Assembly: GCF_001696685.1 (NCBI RefSeq)
Contig: NZ_MBFG01000001.1
Coordinates: 58,117-122,116 of the forward strand
DNA from: Nosocomiicoccus ampullae
Lineage (GTDB): Bacteria > Bacillota > Bacilli > Staphylococcales > Salinicoccaceae
Length of the DNA stretch: 64,000 bases
Direction: 5' to 3'
Below are positions 7,712 through 17,004 of this stretch, one piece after another. The notes beneath the pieces are model-generated. The model was given only the letters and a program-made list of their open reading frames with translations. It was not told where the DNA came from and searched no databases. How positions within the stretch are numbered: position 1 is the first letter of the stretch; each line of letters begins with the position of its first letter. Both the position numbers and the translations under genes were made by a program.

Positions 7712-8447
7712 ATTAATTTATATGAGACTGTAGATGTTTTCTACAGTCTTTTTTCTTTATCGTCAACGAATAGAGATACAATTTAACGCAACACGCAATT
7801 GCGTAAACGACTATGCAATTAATTTTACGCAAATCAAAATTTACGAGTTTTTTCATCTGAAAGACAGGTCGGAAATGTATCAGAGGTGCCGTTAGCACGT
7901 TTAATTTAACGCAAATCGCTTTTGCGTAAAAGGGTAGTTCATCTATTTGACGATTACACCGTTTGCGTCAACGAAACAGTGCCCCTTTTAACGCAAATCT
8001 CTTTTGCGTAAAAAGATGAAAAACAATTTAACGCAACACGCAATTGCGTAAACGACTATGAAATTAATTTTACGCAAATCAAAATTTACGAGTTTTTTCA
8101 TCTGAAAGATAGGTCGGAAATGTATCAGAGGTGCCGTTAGCACGTTTAATTTAACGCAAATCGCTTTTGCGTAAAAGAGTAGTTCATCTATTTGACAATT
8201 ACGCCGTTTGCGTGAAATAAACAGAGGTCCGTTTAACGCAAATCCCTTTTGCGTAAAAAGGTAATTCATCTATTTAACGATTACGCTGTTTTGGATCAAC
8301 TATACGCAGGTTAGAAAATAAAACCGCTTCAATCAGCTACAACCACGTTTATAATCTTTTATATCAACACAATGTGTACTATAATAGATAGATGATTTAA
8401 TGCGTTATTTTTAAAAATTCGTTGATTGGATTAGGTGGTACATATTT
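7712..8447. other. 735-bp intergenic region filled with tandem palindromic repeats
   Basis: No credible gene lies here. The short open frames on the minus strand are products of the repeat. It holds a small terminator-like hairpin after the flavoprotein gene (GACTGTAGA...TCTACAGTC at about 7725-7748, then a T-run), two full repeat units and the tatC promoter region (TATAAT near 8380). Confidence 0.8.
7779..8268. repeat. Tandem repeat, two copies of a 245-bp multi-palindrome unit
   Basis: Copy 1 starts at 7779 and copy 2 at 8024, a period of 245 bp. The first about 190 bp of the copies differ at only a handful of positions. A partial third copy is visible from about 8260. Each unit contains several hairpins built from the same arms, TTTAACGCAAA and TTTGCGTAAAA, with short variable loops (for example 7907-7930, 7989-8012 and 8151-8175), plus ACGCAACACGCAATTGCGT. 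No flanking target duplication or coding sequence is seen. Confidence 0.9.
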
Positions 8448-9218
8448 ATGTCTAACAATGATGAATATAAAGAAGTACAAGTGAGACGAAAGCGTAAAAA
8501 GCTAACTCAAGAAGATAATATGGCGCCTTTAATGGACCATATTCTCGATTTAAGATCTGTCGTTATTAAATCAGCAATCACTGTCGTTTTATGCTTTATT
8601 GTGATTTTTGCGACGGTCGGTTGGTGGTTTCCATACGTGTCAAAGGGTGCGAATATTGTCGTATTAGGACCTTTTGAAGTGATTCGTTTTTACTTACAAA
8701 CATCTGGTGCGATTAGTGTTGGGTTATCTATACCATTTATTTGCTGGTTTATTTGGGGCTTTATGAAACCAGGACTCGTCGAAAAAGAGACGATGTTTAT
8801 TAAAAGTTCGTTACCAGGAATGTTAATTTTATTTATAGCAGGTTTACTATTTGGATACTTTGTCGTTCACCCGGTCGGTTATTTCTTTTTAATTTCACTC
8901 GGAGAAAAGAACTTTGAAGTAATTGTTACTGCAGATGAATATATGAGATTTTTATTAATGACGACAATTCCTTTTGGGTTAATATTCCAACTGCCTGTTG
9001 TCATACTATTTTTAAACTATATAGGATTATTAAATGCAGAAACGATGGTCGCTATAAGAAAATACGTTTACTTTGGACTGTTAGTTTTAACGGCGATTAT
9101 TATGCCTCCAGACGTATTCACACATTTAATAACACTAACGCCAATGATTGTGTTATATGAGATTAGTATCGTACTTATAAGACGACGTGAAAGACGTCAA
9201 CAAAAACGTGCAGAATAA
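8448..9218 (+). CDS. tatC: Sec-independent protein translocase subunit TatC
   Basis: Receptor and core of the twin-arginine translocase. 256 residues with about six membrane helices. After a basic N-terminal tail it has the TatC signature (MAPLMDHILDLR, residues 25-36, equivalent to the usual EHLxELR). The second-helix motif SIPFICWFIWGFMKPGLVEKE and the later VVHPVGYFF are also present. ATG 8448 follows TAGGTGG. The gene sits next to a Tat-dependent dehydrogenase, its likely client, but is separated from it by the repeats. No tatA is visible in the window, although tatA usually adjoins tatC. Confidence 0.93.
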   Translation: MSNNDEYKEVQVRRKRKKLTQEDNMAPLMDHILDLRSVVIKSAITVVLCFIVIFATVGWWFPYVSKGANIVVLGPFEVIRFYLQTSGAISVGLSIPFICWFIWGFMKPGLVEKETMFIKSSLPGMLILFIAGLLFGYFVVHPVGYFFLISLGEKNFEVIVTADEYMRFLLMTTIPFGLIFQLPVVILFLNYIGLLNAETMVAIRKYVYFGLLVLTAIIMPPDVFTHLITLTPMIVLYEISIVLIRRRERRQQKRAE

Positions 9219-9244
9219 ATACGCCTCTAGGGGCGTATTTTATT
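9217..9244 (+). terminator. tatC terminator
   Basis: Stem AAATACGCC / GGCGTATTT followed by TTATTTTTATT just after the tatC stop. Confidence 0.85.
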
Positions 9245-9286
9245 TTTATTAATGTATAATTAAATCAAACCGTTAGAGGTGAGAAT

Positions 9287-10771
9287 ATGAAAACTGAACA
9301 ACTAATTTCATTACTAAAAATAAAAGAAATATATGGGACGTTACCGGAAGATGTATTCGATATTACAATCGACTCTAGAGAAGTATCTGAAGGAACGATA
9401 TTTGTCGCGTTAAAAGGTGCAACGACAGACGGGTTTGATTATATCGATCAAGCGATTGAAAAAGGAAGTAGGATGATATTATCAGACCGAAATAGGGAAT
9501 TACCTGAAGGCGTTGGGTTATTAAAAGTGAAAGACCCAGTAAAAGTGTCTGCGCTTTTTGCAGAATACTTATATGACTTCCCGCATGAAAGTATGACGAT
9601 GGTCGGTGTCACTGGGACGAATGGTAAGACGACTGTTTCAACGATGATTCATAACTTAAGTATGAGTATGAATAAAAAGAGTGCATACTTAGGAACGAAT
9701 GGATTTATGATTAACGAAGATACGTATCCATCGTTAAATACGACTCCTGAAACGACTCGTTTGCATAAAAATTTTAATGAAGCGGTAAAAAAAGAAACTG
9801 AAGTATTTACGATGGAAGTGTCGAGTCACGCACTAAAGCTTGGGCGTACGTTTGGTGTGGATTTTGATATTGTGATATTTACAAATTTAACACAAGATCA
9901 TTTAGATTTTCATGGCACGATGGAAAACTACGGGTTCACTAAAGGGCTACTCTTTTCTCAACTCGGTCAAGATTTAAAAAAGACAAAATACGTCATATTA
10001 AACAATTCTGATCCGTGGTCAAAAGAATATGCTACGATGACACCTTATGAAGTGATTTCATATGGACTAGATGAAAGTGCAGATTTTTATCCGACAGATA
10101 TTAAAGGGAGTTTAGAAGGAACGACATTTACGTTACACACGCCAGACGGTGAGTTTTATGTAGAGTCGCCATTTGTTGGGGATTATAATATTGAGAATTT
10201 AATGTGTGCGATAATTAGTGAATGGCTACAAGGATACGACTTAAATGATGTGATTGAAGCAATTAAGCAAATGAAAGCTGTATCTGGTCGTTTAGAAGTG
10301 TTAGACAATGAATTACCGATTCATTTAATCATCGACTTTGCACATACGCCAGATGCGTTAGAAAAAGTCATTCAAACAATTCGTCCGTTTAACGATGGTA
10401 AATTGATTACAGTGTATGGAATGACTGGTGAAAGAGATTATTCAAAAGCCGAAGAGATGGGTCGTATTGCGAGTCTGTCAGATTATGTCGTAATCACTGT
10501 TGATAATCCGGGTAATGACGATAAAAACATGTTAATTGATATCGTCGAAGAAGGGATGACACACGATAATTACACGACAGAAATCGACCGTGAACAAGCA
10601 ATAAAAATCGCTATAGATTATGCTGAACCTGGAGATACTGTGTTTCTTGCAGGAAAAGGACGCGAGCCGTATCAAATTATGGAAAATCATATTAAAGAAC
10701 CGCATCGCGATGATTTGATTGCATTAAATTTTGCGTATAAAAAATATAACTTTCCAGGATATGAAAACTAA
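9287..10771 (+). CDS. murE: UDP-N-acetylmuramoyl-L-alanyl-D-glutamate--L-lysine ligase MurE
   Basis: Cytoplasmic peptidoglycan precursor synthesis: ATP-dependent addition of the third stem-peptide residue. 494 residues, typical Mur ligase length. It has an N-terminal UDP-MurNAc domain, the P-loop G-T-N-G-K-T-T at about residues 110-116 and a C-terminal domain with D-N-P-G-N-D. Enzymes specific for meso-diaminopimelate carry DNPR; the absence of Arg fits L-lysine specificity as in Staphylococcus (DNPA). ATG 9287 follows AGAGGTGAG. It is followed by prfC as in Staphylococcus. Confidence 0.95.
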   Translation: MKTEQLISLLKIKEIYGTLPEDVFDITIDSREVSEGTIFVALKGATTDGFDYIDQAIEKGSRMILSDRNRELPEGVGLLKVKDPVKVSALFAEYLYDFPHESMTMVGVTGTNGKTTVSTMIHNLSMSMNKKSAYLGTNGFMINEDTYPSLNTTPETTRLHKNFNEAVKKETEVFTMEVSSHALKLGRTFGVDFDIVIFTNLTQDHLDFHGTMENYGFTKGLLFSQLGQDLKKTKYVILNNSDPWSKEYATMTPYEVISYGLDESADFYPTDIKGSLEGTTFTLHTPDGEFYVESPFVGDYNIENLMCAIISEWLQGYDLNDVIEAIKQMKAVSGRLEVLDNELPIHLIIDFAHTPDALEKVIQTIRPFNDGKLITVYGMTGERDYSKAEEMGRIASLSDYVVITVDNPGNDDKNMLIDIVEEGMTHDNYTTEIDREQAIKIAIDYAEPGDTVFLAGKGREPYQIMENHIKEPHRDDLIALNFAYKKYNFPGYEN

Positions 10772-10801
10772 TAATAGATAGAATTGAATTAAGGAGATTG
10801 T

Positions 10802-12358
10802 ATGGGACTTAAAGAAGAAATCAATAAAAGAAAAACATTTGCGATTATTTCGCACCCGGATGCCGGGAAAACGACGCTAACTGAGAAGCTATTACTATTC
10901 GGTGGTGCGATTCGTGAAGCGGGTGTCGTTAAAGGTAGAAAGACAGGTAAATTCGCAACATCAGACTGGATGAAAGTCGAACAAGAGCGTGGAATCTCAG
11001 TAACGAGTTCTGTCATGCAGTTTGATTTTGACGGATATAAAGTAAATATTTTAGATACACCTGGACACGAAGACTTCTCAGAAGACACGTATCGTACACT
11101 AATGGCCGTTGACAGTGCTGTTATGGTCATCGACGCAGCAGAAGGGATCGAACCTCAGACGTTAAAACTCTTTAAAGTAGCAAAAATGCGTGGGATTCCA
11201 GTGTTTACATTTATCAATAAACTTGACCGAGTCGGGAAAGATCCGTTTGAGCTTTTAGAAGAAATCGAAGAAACGTTAGATATTGAAACGTATCCGATGA
11301 CGTGGCCAATTGGTATGGGACCAAGTTTCTTTGGGATTATTAATCGACGTACAAAAGAAATTAATCCGTACCGTGAAGAGACGATGTTAAAGTTAAACGA
11401 CGATTACGAATTAGAAACTCCACATGACATCGAAAAAGACTCTGCATTCCAAGAGTCGATTGAAGAATTTATGCTCGTTGAAGAAGCAGGAGACGCATTC
11501 GATGAAGAAAAAATTGTGGCAGGAGATTTAACACCAGTATTTTTTGGTTCAGCATTATCTAACTTTGGTGTTGAGGAATTTTTAGATACGTTCGTCGATT
11601 TTGCACCGAGTCCAGAACCACTTGAAACAAAATCAGGTGAAATGATCGATCCAACAGAAGAAGAATTTTCTGGATTTATCTTTAAAATTCAAGCGAATAT
11701 GGATCCAAAACATCGAGATAGACTCGCATTTTTACGTATCGTATCCGGTCAATTTAACCGCGGCATGGAAGTGAAATTACAACGCACAGGTAAAAAACAA
11801 AAGGTCACGCGTGCGACGATGTTTATGGCGGATGACACAGAAACTGTAGACGTTGCGTATGCTGGAGATATTATCGGGTTATACGATACAGGTAACTATC
11901 AAATAGGAGATACGCTAACATCTGATAAACATATTGAATTTAAAGAACTACCACAATTTACGCCAGAACTATTTATGAAAGTTTCTGCTAAAAACGTGAT
12001 GAAGCAAAAGCACTTCTATAAAGGTATCGAGCAACTCGTTCAAGAAGGTGCAATTCAGTATTATAAGACGATTCATACGAATCAACCGATTATCGGCGCA
12101 GTCGGTCAACTTCAATTCGAAGTATTTGAGCACCGTATGAAAAACGAATATAATACAGATGTCGTAATGGAACCAATCGGCAATAAGCAAGCACGTTGGA
12201 TCGAAAACGAAGAAGATATCAGAGAGCAAATGGATACACAGCGTTCTACACTTGTGTATGACCGTTACGACAACAAAGTATTTCTATTTGAAAATGATTT
12301 TGCACTGAGATGGTTTAGCGATAAATACCCTGAAATCAAATTATATAGTTTACTTTAA
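10802..12358 (+). CDS. prfC: Peptide chain release factor 3
   Basis: GTPase that recycles RF1/RF2 from the ribosome after termination. 518 residues, as expected. It has G1 SHPDAGKTT (residues 18-26), the RF3-specific [12 protein letters not shown] segment, G3 DTPGHEDF, G4 NKLDR, and domains II and III typical of RF3. ATG 10802 follows AAGGAGATTGT. The gene precedes the riboswitch of the TerC gene. Confidence 0.96.
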   Translation: MGLKEEINKRKTFAIISHPDAGKTTLTEKLLLFGGAIREAGVVKGRKTGKFATSDWMKVEQERGISVTSSVMQFDFDGYKVNILDTPGHEDFSEDTYRTLMAVDSAVMVIDAAEGIEPQTLKLFKVAKMRGIPVFTFINKLDRVGKDPFELLEEIEETLDIETYPMTWPIGMGPSFFGIINRRTKEINPYREETMLKLNDDYELETPHDIEKDSAFQESIEEFMLVEEAGDAFDEEKIVAGDLTPVFFGSALSNFGVEEFLDTFVDFAPSPEPLETKSGEMIDPTEEEFSGFIFKIQANMDPKHRDRLAFLRIVSGQFNRGMEVKLQRTGKKQKVTRATMFMADDTETVDVAYAGDIIGLYDTGNYQIGDTLTSDKHIEFKELPQFTPELFMKVSAKNVMKQKHFYKGIEQLVQEGAIQYYKTIHTNQPIIGAVGQLQFEVFEHRMKNEYNTDVVMEPIGNKQARWIENEEDIREQMDTQRSTLVYDRYDNKVFLFENDFALRWFSDKYPEIKLYSLL

Positions 12359-12371
12359 TCAAATAAAACGC

Positions 12372-12377
12372 GTATAA
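12372..12377 (+). promoter_or_regulatory. -10 element for riboswitch transcript
   Basis: TATAAT at 12372-12377, about 20 nt before the riboswitch aptamer starts; a clear -35 is not obvious because it would overlap the prfC end. Confidence 0.5.
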
Positions 12378-12394
12378 TAATGTCAATGAATAAT

Positions 12395-12525
12395 ATATGG
12401 GGAGTAACGACTAGTTTACTAGTAACACATCGTCATTACGGCAAATCGCCCGGTGTGTTAAGCAATATTTATTGTTCTGTGAGACCATAGTAATTAGACA
12501 GTGTCTATTTGCTGTGGTCTTTTTT
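12395..12525 (+). promoter_or_regulatory. yybP-ykoY (manganese-sensing) riboswitch with terminator
   Basis: The conserved yybP-ykoY core is present in order: GGGGAGTAACGACT (from 12399), GTCATTACGGC, GCCCGG, then TGTTCTGTGAGACC (ends 12486). It is followed by an expression platform: GACCATAG (12483-12490) pairs with CTGTGGTC (12512-12519) and a T-run follows. The class senses Mn2+ and commonly controls TerC-type exporters. The design predicts that Mn2+ binding lets transcription through by sequestering the 5' arm of the terminator (GAGACC lies in the aptamer). Confidence 0.95.
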
Positions 12526-12544
12526 ATATTTAAGGAGTGAAGAA

Positions 12545-13336
12545 ATGGATTATGCTATATTATTAGAATACGCATGGGTACTTATTGTACTTGTCGTATT
12601 AGAAGGTTTACTTGCAGCAGACAATGCGGTTGTACTTGCGGTTATGGTGAGACATTTATCGCCAAAAGATCGTAAGAAAGCACTATTTTACGGGTTACTC
12701 GGAGCGTTCGTATTTAGAATGATTGCGATACTATTACTCGTTTGGCTCGTACAATGGTGGTTTGTCCAAGCGTTCGGTGCGTTATACTTATTCTACGTAT
12801 CGATTAGTCATTTAAAAGATATATATAAGCATAGAGGTCGATCAGAAGAAGAAATTGACGCATTAATTGAAAAGAACGAAAAAAAGGGTTCAGGATTTTG
12901 GATGACTGTACTTAAAGTAGAAATCGCAGATATTGCGTTTGCAATCGATTCGATTTTAGCAGCTGCGGCAATTGCACTCGCGTTACCACAAGTCGGTGGA
13001 GATTTCTTCGGAGTAAACGTGGGTCAATATACAGTGATGTTAGTCGGTGGTTTACTTGGAGTTATTATTATGCGTTTCTTTGCGAACTGGTTCGTAAAAT
13101 TACTTGCCGAACGACCAAGTTTAGAAGTCGCAGCATTTACTATCGTTGGTTGGGTTGGTGTTAAGTTAGCAGTGTTAACACTCTCGCATGAAGCAGTCGG
13201 TATTTTACCAGAGACTTTCCCACATTCAACAATTTGGAAATTAACATTCTGGGCAGTAATGCTTATCATTATCCTAATCGGATGGTTTGCTGGTGGTAAA
13301 AAAACAGATGTGAAGGATGATATGAATGCGCAATGA
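12545..13336 (+). CDS. TerC family membrane protein, probable Mn2+ exporter
   Basis: 263-residue integral membrane protein of the TerC family with about seven helices. It has the acidic membrane motifs EGLLAADNAVV (near residue 20) and EIADIAFAIDSILA (near residue 130), which are thought to bind metal. TerC proteins in Bacillus supply Mn2+ to exoenzymes or export it, and the upstream manganese riboswitch supports that role here. ATG 12545 follows AAGGAGTG; the longer open frame beginning inside the terminator is not used. The end overlaps the HtrA start by 11 bp, so the two are cotranscribed. Confidence 0.9.
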   Translation: MDYAILLEYAWVLIVLVVLEGLLAADNAVVLAVMVRHLSPKDRKKALFYGLLGAFVFRMIAILLLVWLVQWWFVQAFGALYLFYVSISHLKDIYKHRGRSEEEIDALIEKNEKKGSGFWMTVLKVEIADIAFAIDSILAAAAIALALPQVGGDFFGVNVGQYTVMLVGGLLGVIIMRFFANWFVKLLAERPSLEVAAFTIVGWVGVKLAVLTLSHEAVGILPETFPHSTIWKLTFWAVMLIIILIGWFAGGKKTDVKDDMNAQ

Positions 13337-14696
13337 TGATAGAAGAGAAAGTTTTGACGAAAAATATAGACGTCGCACGCACGCTTTAGATGAGCACGAT
13401 ACAGTTCAATTTGAAAAGATCGATGATGATGATTTAAAAGATGATGTCAAAGACGAGCATGTTGATGAAAGAGAAGCACCATCTCACGATGATTTCCGTG
13501 AAGAACATGAAGTACCTAAAGAAGATACACCTAAACCACGCGCTAAACGTGAGAAATCATCGTTCTTACCCGGATTACTCGCTGGTATTATCGGTGCGAT
13601 TTTAGTCGTTTCGTTGTATCACTTTTTATCTAACGACTCAAACAACGCAGATGATGTCGTAAACAACACAAAAGACACAGCAGAAGTTCGTCAAGAAATT
13701 GAAAGTAAACATGAGGACAAAGTGATTACAGATACAATTGTCGCTGTTGAAAAAGCAAAGCCTGCAGTCGTATCAGTCATTAACTTACAAAGCCAAACGA
13801 ATTTATTTGGTAATGAGTCGTCACTCGCTGAAGCGGGAACTGGGTCTGGAGTCATTTATAAAACAGATGACGAATATGCTTACGTTATTACAAATAATCA
13901 CGTAATTGATAAAGCAACTGAAGTTCAAGTAAACACTTCTGAAGGTGACAGTGTTGAAGCAGAGATTCTCGGCACAGATATTTGGACAGACTTAGCAGTT
14001 TTAAGAATGCCAAAAGGTAACATAACTGATGTAATCGAATTTGGAGATAGCGATAAATTACTCGTCGGTGAAGAGGCAATCGCAATTGGTTCACCACTCG
14101 GTGATATGTTTAGTGGATCTGTATCTAGAGGAATTGTATCTGCATTAGATAGACGTGTACCGGTTGATATTGATGGAAACGGTACGGATGACTGGGAAGC
14201 GGCAGTACTTCAAACAGATGCAGCTATTAACCCAGGTAACTCTGGTGGTGCACTCGTAAATAGTAAAGGTGAATTAATCGGTATTAACTCGATGAAAATT
14301 GGTTTAGAGAATGTCGAAGGTATTGGTTTTGCGATTCCATCAAACGATGTTAAAGCAATTGTTTCAGAGTTAGAAACTGGTGGAGAAGTGGATCGTCCTT
14401 TTATCGGAGTTGGCTTGCTCGACTTATATTTAATTAGTACGAGCGATCAACGTAACTATTTAAAATTACCGAGCAATGTTAAACAAGGCGTCGTTCTTTC
14501 AAGTATTGAACCAGGTTCTCCAGCTGAATATGCAGGATTAGAAGAATTAGCGGTCGTTACGAAATTAGATGACACTGAAGTCAATAACGCGATGGAATTT
14601 AGACAATATTTATATGGCAACAAAAAATCAGGCGACACGATTACTGTAACGTATTATTTAGACGGTAGACAGTATGAGACTGACGTCCAGTTATAA
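13326..14696 (+). CDS. htrA: HtrA/DegP-like membrane-anchored serine protease
   Basis: Quality-control trypsin-like protease facing the cell surface. 456 residues: an acidic, charged cytoplasmic N-terminus (about 75 residues), one membrane helix (about 77-99), a protease domain and a C-terminal PDZ domain (from about residue 355). The catalytic triad is visible as H in NNHVID (near 191), D in WTDLAVL (near 221) and S in PGNSGGAL (near 306). The start overlaps the TerC gene. Because TerC homologues assist metal loading of secreted proteins, pairing with an extracytoplasmic protease makes sense; it may share the Mn2+-dependent transcript. Confidence 0.92.
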   Translation: MRNDDRRESFDEKYRRRTHALDEHDTVQFEKIDDDDLKDDVKDEHVDEREAPSHDDFREEHEVPKEDTPKPRAKREKSSFLPGLLAGIIGAILVVSLYHFLSNDSNNADDVVNNTKDTAEVRQEIESKHEDKVITDTIVAVEKAKPAVVSVINLQSQTNLFGNESSLAEAGTGSGVIYKTDDEYAYVITNNHVIDKATEVQVNTSEGDSVEAEILGTDIWTDLAVLRMPKGNITDVIEFGDSDKLLVGEEAIAIGSPLGDMFSGSVSRGIVSALDRRVPVDIDGNGTDDWEAAVLQTDAAINPGNSGGALVNSKGELIGINSMKIGLENVEGIGFAIPSNDVKAIVSELETGGEVDRPFIGVGLLDLYLISTSDQRNYLKLPSNVKQGVVLSSIEPGSPAEYAGLEELAVVTKLDDTEVNNAMEFRQYLYGNKKSGDTITVTYYLDGRQYETDVQL

Positions 14697-14706
14697 AAAG
14701 ATTTTA

Positions 14707-14733
14707 AACGAGCAGTAATGCTCGTTTTTTTTA
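14707..14733 (+). terminator. htrA terminator
   Basis: Stem AACGAGCA / TGCTCGTT with loop GTAA and a run of T residues. Confidence 0.9.
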
Positions 14734-14796
14734 TATTAAAATAAATTGAAAGATTGATTTAATAGGCGTATAGTATGTCTAAAGGAGAGATACTGT

Positions 14797-16146
14797 GTGA
14801 AAATAATCATTAATTTATTAGACCGTATGAGCCCGCAACGCTCCATTTTTGTTTATTATTTAGGCGCGTTAATTGTTTCTACGTTACTCATGCAACTGCC
14901 ATTTTTCTATAATGAAGGTACATACATATCATTTATGGATACGTTATTCGTCACAGCTTCAGGTATCTCTGTTACGGGTCTTACGACGGTAAATATTGTC
15001 GACACGTTTAATACGTACGGGATTATTCTCCTAATGTTCATACTCAACCTCGGCGGTATTGGTATTATGGCGACGTCGACGTTTATATGGATTTTACTCG
15101 GTAGAAAGATCACATTAAGAAACCGAGCAGCAATCATGGTCGACAACAACCAATCCGCAATTGCAGGTGGGGTACAGCTCGTTTTAAATATCGTGTCTTT
15201 ACTGTTTTTAATCGAACTGATTGGTGCAATTATTTATACGTCAGTGTTTTATTATTTAACCGGTTCGTTTAAAGATGCACTCCTTCAAGGGACGTTTTTA
15301 TCAGTATCTGCGACGACAAACGCTGGATTTGATTTATATCATCAATCGTTGATCGGACATAGTACAAACTTCTTTCTTACGGTTCCAGTAATGTTCCAAA
15401 TCGTTCTCGGAGCGATTGGATATCCTGTATTAATCGAAGTGAAAGAGTTCTTTAGTCATAAAAACCCTCACTTTAGATTTAGTTTGTTTACGAAAGTGAC
15501 GACGACGATGTATGCGTTACTTTATGTAATTGGTACAGTGTTTTATTTAATCATCGAGTGGAATGGTCCGCGTTTTCAAGATTCATTTATTACTAAAATG
15601 ACGAACGCCTCGTTTATGAGTGTATCGTCAAGAAGTGCAGGAATCGTTATCGAAGACCCGTCGTTACTAAACGAAGCCACACAGCTTGTTTTAAGTATGT
15701 TAATGTTTATCGGATCATCACCATCCAGTGCGGGTGGGGGGATTCGTACGACGACATTTGCGATTTTGTTACTGACAGTAATTGCATTTGCAAGAAGTAA
15801 AGAATACCCGACGATATTTAAACGGACGATCGCAAAACAAGATGTTGAACGCGCATTTGTCGTGTTCGTCATGTCAATTGTTTTACTATTTTTAGGAATA
15901 TCCGTCATCACGTTTGTTGAAGGTGACAAACATAGTTTAATGTCTATCATCTTTGAAGTATCGAGCGCGTTCGGAACGTGCGGGATGTCGATGGGCATAA
16001 CAAATGACTTACAGACAAGCAGTGAGCTTATATTGATTGCACTGATGTTTATTGGCCGTGTCGGTTTTGTGAGTTTCTTATTAAGTTTTGGTAGCAAGAA
16101 AAAGACGATAATCAAATATCCGACAGAGCATTTAACAGTCGGTTAG
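14797..16146 (+). CDS. ktrD: Ktr/Trk-type potassium channel subunit (KtrB/KtrD)
   Basis: K+ uptake subunit of the TrkH/KtrB family in the cytoplasmic membrane. 449 residues with four M1-P-M2 repeats. The four pore-loop glycines are in ASGISVTGLTT, ATTNAGF, SSRSAGI and AFGTCGMS. It needs a cytosolic RCK subunit; one (KtrC type) is at 52352. The GTG start at 14797 follows AAAGGAGAG. The symbol ktrD rests on gene order after htrA as in Staphylococcus; KtrB cannot be excluded from sequence alone. Confidence 0.88.
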   Translation: MKIIINLLDRMSPQRSIFVYYLGALIVSTLLMQLPFFYNEGTYISFMDTLFVTASGISVTGLTTVNIVDTFNTYGIILLMFILNLGGIGIMATSTFIWILLGRKITLRNRAAIMVDNNQSAIAGGVQLVLNIVSLLFLIELIGAIIYTSVFYYLTGSFKDALLQGTFLSVSATTNAGFDLYHQSLIGHSTNFFLTVPVMFQIVLGAIGYPVLIEVKEFFSHKNPHFRFSLFTKVTTTMYALLYVIGTVFYLIIEWNGPRFQDSFITKMTNASFMSVSSRSAGIVIEDPSLLNEATQLVLSMLMFIGSSPSSAGGGIRTTTFAILLLTVIAFARSKEYPTIFKRTIAKQDVERAFVVFVMSIVLLFLGISVITFVEGDKHSLMSIIFEVSSAFGTCGMSMGITNDLQTSSELILIALMFIGRVGFVSFLLSFGSKKKTIIKYPTEHLTVG

Positions 16147-16166
16147 AAATAAGAATAAAAAGAAAA

Positions 16167-16194
16167 AAGGCGTAAGCATTCGAGCTTACGCCTT
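16167..16194. terminator. Terminator between Ktr gene and DUF2187 gene
   Basis: Perfect 11-bp stem AAGGCGTAAGC / GCTTACGCCTT with a 6-nt loop. The T-run is on the minus strand, so it mainly serves the gene ending at 16200. Confidence 0.9.
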
Positions 16195-16199
16195 AATCA

Positions 16200-16400
16200 T
16201 TATTTTTTGATTGTATATCGTTTATGGTTTACTACTGTCTTTTCAAAATCTTCGTTTTCGTTCCAGTCCTCGTTTATTGTAATGTCGACGATGACTGAAT
16301 TTTCATTGATTTTTTCAACTTTACCAAGCATGCCATCGAACTCAACAATATCTCCGATTTCTGCTGGTACAATTTCTACTTCGTCTTTGTTCTTACTCAT
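16200..16400 (-). CDS. DUF2187 (YkvS-like) small protein
   Basis: 66-residue protein of the DUF2187 family found across Bacillales, with the core motif IGDIVEFDGMLGKVEKINENSVIVDIT, resembling a small SH3/KOW-like beta barrel. Function is unknown. ATG 16400 follows GGGGTTA. The neighbourhood (Ktr, then DUF2187, then comK) is the same as in Staphylococcus. Confidence 0.85.
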   Translation of the reverse strand: MSKNKDEVEIVPAEIGDIVEFDGMLGKVEKINENSVIVDITINEDWNENEDFEKTVVNHKRYTIKK

Positions 16401-16453
16401 CGTAACCCCTCCAAATAATCATTATACTATTATACAATTTTCAACTATTTTTC

Positions 16454-16909
16454 TCAATAGAAGTGTGTATACAACGTTTTTCTCGCTTGTTTTCTTATGT
16501 TTTTTGCTGTTGATAAACTCACCCCTAAATGTTTGGCGATCTCAACGAGTGCATATCCATCAATCGTCATAAGTAGCCATGCATATTCTCGCTCAGTTAG
16601 TTTTTCTTTTACACCGATTAAATACAAATTCGCATCGATAGAATCGATAGGGATCGTATCTAGAACTCCATCTTCTGTCACTTGATATCGCTCTAATCGA
16701 CGTGCATTTTTTCGAATTTCATCGATTAAACGTTGATAAATCATCGTGTAGACAAATTGTGATTCTTTACATATGGACTCGTCGTGCTTGTTTAACGCTT
16801 CGTAAACCGCTAATCGGCCAATTTGCATATACTCATCTCGGTCATATAAAATGTTCAGCCTGTTAATAATTGAAGCAATCATCGGTTCATACGATATAAT
16901 CTTTTCCAT
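16454..16909 (-). CDS. Sigma-70 family RNA polymerase sigma factor (SigS/SigH-like)
   Basis: 151-residue alternative sigma factor. Region 2 is at about residues 1-75 (DEYMQIGRLAVYEAL, then YQRLIDEIRKNAR). Region 4 is at about 105-148 (LTEREYAWLLMTIDGYALVEIAKHLGVS, then KNIRKQARKTL), a helix-turn-helix. Regions 1 and 3 are lacking, as in SigS, ECF and ComX/SigH-type factors. No anti-sigma gene is next to it. It is divergent from comK across a 197-bp palindromic intergenic region. In staphylococci SigH drives competence genes together with ComK proteins, so a competence role is a reasonable inference. Exact assignment to SigS or SigH is not possible by eye. Confidence 0.8.
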   Translation of the reverse strand: MEKIISYEPMIASIINRLNILYDRDEYMQIGRLAVYEALNKHDESICKESQFVYTMIYQRLIDEIRKNARRLERYQVTEDGVLDTIPIDSIDANLYLIGVKEKLTEREYAWLLMTIDGYALVEIAKHLGVSLSTAKNIRKQARKTLYTHFY

Positions 16910-17004
16910 TGTGACTCCTGTAAGAATCGATTCTTAAATTATTTCCGGATATGTGTAATGTACCGGGTTTTTAATCGTTCAAACAGGCGCCTTAATTAAC
17001 AAAA

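Noticed and set aside
7713-8269. Minus-strand open frames of 61 and 93 codons in the repeat region
   Set aside because: They are two readings of the same repeat unit, have no ribosome binding site and consist of translated palindromes; not genes.
15576-16115. 179-codon open frame opposite the Ktr gene
   Set aside because: Antisense shadow with unlikely composition; the plus strand has all Ktr pore motifs.
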